In this document: piece after piece, positions 7,921-12,049 of the stretch
Layout of the letters: each line of letters starts with the position of its first letter
How positions within the stretch are numbered: the stretch's first letter is position 1
From: Tieghemiomyces parasiticus
Lineage: Eukaryota; Kickxellomycota; Dimargaritomycetes; Dimargaritales; Dimargaritaceae
NCBI GenBank assembly: GCA_027575765.1
Contig: JANBPT010001230.1
Span: 1-12,049, forward strand
Reading direction: 5' to 3'
DNA length: 12,049 nt
Program-made: the position numbers and the translations under genes
The notes under the pieces: model-generated
The model's database searches: none
What the model was told of the DNA's origin: nothing
The model's input: only the letters and a program-made list of their open reading frames with translations

Positions 7921-8217
7921 TTAACTATATTTATTATTCTGACGAATAAGTCTGAGTCTATAGAGGACACATACCAGTACCTGGACAACGCTATTGCTGT
8001 CAGTATTACCTGGTACAGCCCCGTAAAGCGTGAGCCTTCTAACAACCTCCCTTTGTAGCACGTGAATGTAGCGCAAGATGGGTGACTGTGGCAGTCCCTT
8101 CATTTGATGCCGTCTTTCATAGCGGGCAGGCTGAAAAGCATACCATTGTTGCAGCCATGCATCAGGGTTACTAGTGGTCTGTTTAATTGAGGGCCTACGT
8201 CCAATACCCCATAACAA
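7921..8217 (-). pseudogene. Possible coding relic on the minus strand, 98 codons
   Basis: The frame has a balanced, protein-like composition (WLQQWYAFQPARYERR and QSPILRYIHVLQREVVRR are examples). It ends at a TAA in an A/T-rich stretch that also contains AATAAA on that strand (7935-7930). A TATA box lies just upstream at 8267-8259. The ATG expected near the start (8212-8210) is out of frame and hits a stop after five codons; the first in-frame ATG encodes residue 39. It may be a frameshifted gene, an exon with an unrecognised start, or chance. I recognise no family. Confidence 0.27.
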
Positions 8218-8258
8218 TGAGTGAGCAGTAAAAGGAAGGTTTGAGTGGGTTTGAAGGC

Positions 8259-8267
8259 TATATATAT
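8259..8267 (-). promoter_or_regulatory. TATA box facing left
   Basis: TATATATAG on the minus strand, about 47 bases before the out-of-frame ATG of the relic at 7921-8217. It lies just 11 bases past the aminopeptidase stop codon, so it would fall in that gene's 3' region. Confidence 0.3.
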
Positions 8268-8277
8268 CATTTAAGAC

Positions 8278-10776
8278 CTATTTAGCCTGGGCCAGCTGCT
8301 GGACATAGGCAATCAGGGCCCGGGTGGGACGACCTGGAAGACGGGAGATCAGGGAGAGTGCAAGTGGGGAGCGGGCACAGTGTTAGTGATAAGGATGAAT
8401 GGGCAGCGGGAAATCAAAATACTGGTTTGCCTGCCTTGGATTATGAATTGGCAAGCTTGCAGCAAAAAACGAAGCGACTTACCACTCATGCCATCATGGT
8501 TGTACCCGTTACCAGCCTTAGAAGACATGACCCTGGCAATGTCCAGGTGAGCATAATGTACGGGCGCCCCCAAGGACTTGACACGCAGAGCACAATCCTT
8601 GGCGGTGGTGTCATCCTCACCATCCAAATGCACAGGCTCACCAACAAACTTGCGCAAGAACATGGCAGCAGTGCAGGATCCCGCACTGTGGCTGGTCAAG
8701 AGGTTGGCCAGGTCAGCTACACGTGACTTGCACATCACCTTGTGGTACTCAGGGTGCATCAGCATGCGCCAGAGCAGTTTGTGCTGAGCATTTCCAGCGC
8801 AATTGAGGGCAGACCACAGAGAGTCCAAATTAGTGAACATGCCAGTGTATGTTGACCCAAGCGCAACTGCCATGGCGCCTGTGAGGGTGGCCACATCAAG
8901 CAACATGCTAGGGCAGTGTACAGTACTCACGTAGTAGAGGGTGTTGGCCAGGATGAGCCGGCCCTCAGCATTGGTGTTGAGTACCTCTATGGTCTGGCCA
9001 TTCATAGCCATCAGCATGTTGCCAGGTTTGACAGCCCGGCTGCCAGGCATGTTCTTGCACAGCGGGATGGCGCACACAACACTGATGGGCATGCACAGGC
9101 TGGCAATACCATACATAGTGGCGGCCATGCAGGCCGCACCACCCATGTTGGCCTTCATATCCTCCATGCCCTGCCAGGGCTTAATGTCAATACCACCCAT
9201 ATCAAAAGTGACCCCTTTGCCCACCAGCCTAAGCGTGTGGGCCCTGGCACCGGTGCCGTGGTAGTGGATCTCCAGGAAGTGCACAGGCTTGGCCAAACCC
9301 TGGGCAACCCCCAGGAAGAGGCCCATCTTCTGGGCAATGGCCCAGTCCATATTGTGGGCTGTGACAGTGACATTGGCCAATGGGCCTAGGTGAGTCTCCA
9401 TCTTGGTGGCAAAGGCACGCGGGGCCATGAGGTTGGCTGGGGTATCCATCCAGCAATGGGCAAGGTTCTGGGCCTCCCTGTACACCCAGCCTTGTTCCCA
9501 GGCCTCAGTGGTGGCCTCTTCCAACAGCTGGCAATTGGCAAGCATGACCGGGAACACAACAGGAGCCACACTTGGTTTTGCCACAGTCTTGGCGTAGGCT
9601 GGATCAAACAGGGCTAGGGACATGGCAGCTGTGGTGGTAGCAATGTGCACCTCAGGAATGGCCATGCCAATCCACTTGGAGCCCTGGCTGCGCAGGGACT
9701 TGATGGTGGAGGCAACCTGGTGGGTATGTACAAACCAACATCCAATGCAGATCAAAAAGGATGGTGTGTTGGCGCGTGCAGTAAAAGCTAGGAAGGGAGG
9801 GAAGGGTGACAGTTGCTTCTTGCATTGAGAGGAGCTGCTGAAATGATCAAGCAACAAGTTCTTTGATGGGGAACTTTATTCTTGAAAAGGTAGAGAAGAA
9901 AGTGAAAGAAAGTGATGTTTTATGGTAAAAATGAGGGAAGGAAGGGGGGATATATATATGAAAAAAGGAAAGGATGAAGATGGTAGAGAAAGGAGGGAGG
10001 ATTTGGTTGTTGAGGATTTTTGTGAGGACACAATCCAAGGGAGAGAAATGGGAGAAAAAAGGAGGAGAACAATCTGGAAATTGCTTACTAATGGCATGTA
10101 GCCAATAGTGATGGCCATTTCAAATCCTTTCATCTTTGCACCTGCTTGAAGAAGATGGGAAAAAAGGAGATGAGTCATGCCAAGACTCATAGGAACCTCA
10201 GAGAACAATAAACAGGTCTGGGTAACCATTCAAGAACCAATAAGGTATCAGGATGGATGATAAAGGGAAAGGGAGAGGGAATGGGAGAGGGAGAGGGAAT
10301 GAGAATGAGAATGGGAATGGGAAAGGGAATGGGAAAGAGAAAGAGAAAGAGAAAGGGAAAGGGAAAGGGAAAGGGAAAGAGAGGAGGAGAGGAAAATGTG
10401 GTGAATTCACCACAGCTGCAATGATTGTCTAGTGGCATGCACTTACCAAGACACCAACCTTTTCATCAAGTTTGGCTGGAATCTGTTTGCGGGCCTCAGG
10501 CACCTGACCAGTTCTGACCAGCACAACCTGGTGCAGGTTGGCAAGGGCTGGGACATCTGGGTACAGTATATGGCACTTGTTCAATTTACCATTGCTGCTG
10601 GCAGTGGCAGCCTGGGTGCTCAGCTGCTGACCCAGCAGATCTGGAAGCAGGGAGGTCAAGCGCTCCTGCAGGTTGGTTCCCTGGTGAACAGGGATCACCA
10701 GGCTGTTGAACAATGGCTGGGCAACAGGCAACTGGTTGCTGATGAGAGGTGGCAAGCTGTAGGGGTCAGATAGCAT
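8278..10776 (-). CDS. M17 leucyl aminopeptidase family protein, likely catalytically impaired, 539 aa (three exons)
   Basis: Exons on the minus strand are 10776-10447, 9716-8483 and 8333-8278. M17 enzymes are two-metal exopeptidases, usually hexameric, that trim N-terminal residues from peptides. The N-terminal domain spans about residues 1-170 and the catalytic domain about 185-539. Seen are LVGKGVTFD (K277, D282), catalytic K289, EGR (E361, R363), DVATLTGAM (384-392), SAGSCTAA and the family C-terminus GRPTRALI. The metal ligands equivalent to Asp273 and Asp332 of bovine lens aminopeptidase are Asn300 and Asn359. Other conserved acidic or Gly positions are also changed: K331, N343, N367, K466 and R505. 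Length is normal, and frame and splice sites are intact. It is thus a pseudoenzyme or an eroding gene. The start ATG at 10776 gives a full-length protein; a CTACAG acceptor-like string just inside it (ending 10757) leaves an upstream exon possible. Confidence 0.92.
8334..8482 (-). other. Intron 2 of the aminopeptidase gene (149 nt)
   Basis: Donor G|GTAAGT, branch-like CACTAAC (CTAAC at 8386-8382) and acceptor TTCCAG|GTC. Splicing restores a split Gly codon and joins GMSG to RPTRALI, exactly the conserved end of the family. Reading through would replace the C-terminus with unrelated residues. Confidence 0.93.
9717..10446 (-). other. Intron 1 of the aminopeptidase gene (730 nt), pyrimidine-rich
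   Basis: Donor TTG|GTAAGT, acceptor CACCAG|GTT, phase 0. The join reads KVGVL|VASTIKSL, which keeps the domain continuous. It is much longer than the other two introns in the window and contains no CpG between 9841 and 10440 by hand count. Its transcript strand is pyrimidine-rich and includes the tract at 10262-10396. The minus-strand Phe/Pro-rich frames inside are translations of that tract, not genes. Confidence 0.85.
10262..10396. repeat. Polypurine GGGAAA/GAGAAA-type tract, 135 bp
   Basis: The plus strand has no C and only scattered T. The last 66 bases (10331-10396) are pure purine, built of imperfect GGGAAA and GAGAAA hexamers. The tract lies in intron 1 and reads as a long pyrimidine run in the transcript. 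Such mirror-like homopurine runs can form triplex (H-DNA) structures and are length-variable. Confidence 0.85.
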
Positions 10777-11085
10777 ACAAGATTCTGCGTCAGTGCAATT
10801 TGTTGCTATGTATGGTGAAAGGATTGTCAGGAAGGGATGGAAGCTAAGAAGTGATCAGTCAAAATGGCAGGAGACAATATGCATATAGAATGCGCAAGTA
10901 GACTGGATTTGAAGAAAATGCACGGGGTGTAAAGGGCATAATTGACCATGCAAAGAACAACAGGGGCCATCAGGGAGAGTATGAAGGGGGACAAAGGGGG
11001 AGGGGCAATAGGCCCACAGTACCGCCAAGGGAGCTGTGGTGATTGGGAACCACCACATTAGATCATCCCAGGGTAAAGTCCAAGT

Positions 11086-11120
11086 CTACTATTTCAGAAC
11101 AATAAATTCTGTGATAGTAG
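11086..11120. repeat. Inverted repeat, 14-bp arms with two mismatches
   Basis: CTACTATTTCAGAA (11086-11099) and TTCTGTGATAGTAG (11107-11120) pair at 12 of 14 positions around a 7-base loop containing AATAAA. A further CCAAGTCTA/TAGACTTGG pair surrounds it (about 11080 and 11144). Confidence 0.55.
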
Positions 11121-11421
11121 AATAGCCTTTTGGTTATGGTATTAGACTTGGGCCTAGTATCAACACATCTGGTAAGGTGACAATGAGAATAAAGGTAAAA
11201 GCTGACTGCCATTCCAAGAAGAGGAAACTGGCCCGGTATTTATTCACATTGCAATACTATTGGAGACATACCCTTGTGCACATAGGCTGGGTTGTTCAGA
11301 TCAAAGACAGAGGCAATTCAACATTATCATAGTTTGGTAAGTCAATTGGTTATAAGAAACTTGGATCCCTAAGGTGATCCTAAAAATGGCCTTGGTTGGT
11401 TGCTCCATCACACTGTAAAGT

Positions 11422-11445
11422 GGACCAGTATCTGGAAGCTGGTCC
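11422..11445. repeat. Hairpin with 7-bp perfect arms
   Basis: GGACCAG (11422-11428) and CTGGTCC (11439-11445) pair around a 10-base loop. Confidence 0.45.
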
Positions 11446-11632
11446 TGCTTTCAAAAGAACCTCCAGGTCAAAGTGGAGATTTCAGGAATATACAGTCGGA
11501 CCAGGGCTGTCCAAATCTGTAACACAAAGTTCAATAAGTTAACTATTGATGGAGAAAACCTTGAATAAAATCTAGAAATGTTTACCAACAAGCAAGCTTA
11601 GGAGAATATTGGTACTAGACTTTACTAATGGG

Positions 11633-11655
11633 ATAGTGCCAACGGATGGCACTAT
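11633..11655. repeat. Hairpin with 8-bp perfect arms
   Basis: ATAGTGCC (11633-11640) and GGCACTAT (11648-11655) pair perfectly around a 7-base loop, flanked by GGG on both sides. Confidence 0.5.
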
Positions 11656-11678
11656 GGGACAGGAATTGGAAAATAAGC

Positions 11679-11712
11679 TGCCAGGCCCTGTGTTGCATCC
11701 TTGGGCCTGGCA
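11679..11712. repeat. Hairpin with 10-bp perfect arms
   Basis: TGCCAGGCCC (11679-11688) and GGGCCTGGCA (11703-11712) pair perfectly around a 14-base loop. Confidence 0.55.
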
Positions 11713-11968
11713 TATATACTAAGACTATAATAAATGATATACACTAATTGGTGGAGGACCTGGCTAGTCCCCCATCTCTTCCAGGCCTCTCCCAGAGGTT
11801 GCCCAGTCTCTTTTCTTTTATTACTTTTGATGGTTGTATAGGCGCAGCCTATTACAGCTCTTCAAAGGGAGAAGCCATGCTTGGCTACACAAGAATGTGA
11901 AGTATAGTTTTGTAATAGTAGATTTAATAAATAATAGTACCCCAAGGCAGGGTTGATAAAAAACACTC

Positions 11969-11996
11969 CCCAAGCTCCAAAGTGCTGGAGCTTGGG
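11969..11996. repeat. Hairpin with 10-bp perfect arms
   Basis: CCCAAGCTCC (11969-11978) and GGAGCTTGGG (11987-11996) pair perfectly around an 8-base loop, directly before a TATAAATA at 11998-12005. Confidence 0.55.
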
Positions 11997-11997
11997 C

Positions 11998-12005
11998 TAT
12001 AAATA
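11998..12005 (+). promoter_or_regulatory. Possible TATA box at the right edge
   Basis: TATAAATA adjoins the 10-bp hairpin. If used, it would drive a rightward gene beyond the window. No leader or start codon can be judged from 44 bases. Confidence 0.2.
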
Positions 12006-12049
12006 ATGATTCTGAATCTCCAAGAGGTTGTGGCCCTGCTGGCTACTCC

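Larger units (their letters stand above)
10777..12049. other. Gene-free, CpG-poor, hairpin-rich tail
   Basis: No frame of convincing length or family was found. The 67-codon minus frame at 10855-11058 is unsupported. The first 200-300 bases should hold the aminopeptidase promoter, but I see no clear TATA box. Six CpGs remain in about 1.27 kb by hand count. Several perfect or near-perfect short inverted repeats are listed separately. Confidence 0.5.

Noticed and set aside
8925..8930. GTGAGT donor-like string on the minus strand inside exon 2
   Set aside because: The unspliced frame keeps the M17 sequence in register (NTLYYVSTVHCP then LLDVATLTGAM), so no intron is needed.
8358..9617. Plus-strand frames of up to 157 codons
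   Set aside because: They lie antisense to the aminopeptidase exon, whose conserved motifs are unmistakable; these frames have no family features.
10187..10438. Phe/Pro-rich minus-strand frames
   Set aside because: They are translations of the homopurine tract within intron 1.
11126..11175. U2 snRNA-like string (GCCTTTTGG ... CTAGTATC)
   Set aside because: The spacing between the two matches is wrong and the branch-recognition GTAGTA is absent; likely coincidence.
11679..11722. Helitron-like 3' end (hairpin followed by CTAA)
   Set aside because: No Rep/helicase, no TC 5' end found and the next base is G rather than the expected T.
1..12049. CRISPR arrays, rRNA, bacterial operons, viral hallmark genes
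   Set aside because: Looked for on both strands; none seen. The intron and promoter signals are eukaryotic.

Overview
The window looks like nuclear DNA of a fungus, probably an early-diverging (zygomycete-grade) lineage; that placement is an inference. The signs are compact spliceosomal introns with GTAAG(T/C) donors, a perfect TACTAAC branch site, TATA boxes followed by C/T-rich leaders, AATAAA signals, a secretory precursor with dibasic (Kex2-type) sites, and a eukaryotic-style M17 leucyl aminopeptidase split by two introns. I see no bacterial operon structure, rRNA, CRISPR array or complete tRNA gene.

Layout: (1) 400-1192 is a complete small gene (CCAAT, TATA, 132-aa secreted repeat protein with regularly spaced Arg-Arg sites, AATAAA). 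(2) 1200-5230 is mostly non-coding. It holds several TATA boxes without convincing genes, one broken secreted-protein-like ORF, one weak hypothetical ORF, and a 1,228-bp transposon-like element (3399-4626) with 117-bp terminal inverted repeats, CACT termini, a CTA target duplication and an internal tRNA-like relic. (3) 5231-7353 is a two-exon gene for a 561-aa protein: signal peptide, F-box-like motif, long coiled coil and an unrecognised C-terminal domain. (4) 7360-8270 is intergenic with two TATA boxes facing each other and a possible coding relic on the minus strand. (5) 8278-10776 (minus) is a three-exon M17 leucyl aminopeptidase whose reading frame and splice sites are intact but which has lost two of the five conserved metal-binding residues. 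(6) 10777-12049 is gene-free and rich in short perfect hairpins.

The two intact left-hand genes both encode secretory precursors, and the left half also holds decayed secreted-protein-like ORFs, so it resembles an accessory, possibly effector-bearing, region. From about 8.2 kb onward CpG dinucleotides become very rare. In the aminopeptidase, the residues that deviate from the family consensus, including both lost metal ligands, are each explicable by a single CpG to TpG/CpA transition. The most interesting points are the secreted F-box/coiled-coil protein, the CpG-eroded aminopeptidase, the Kex2-repeat precursor and the CACTA-like element. The genes show no evident common pathway.
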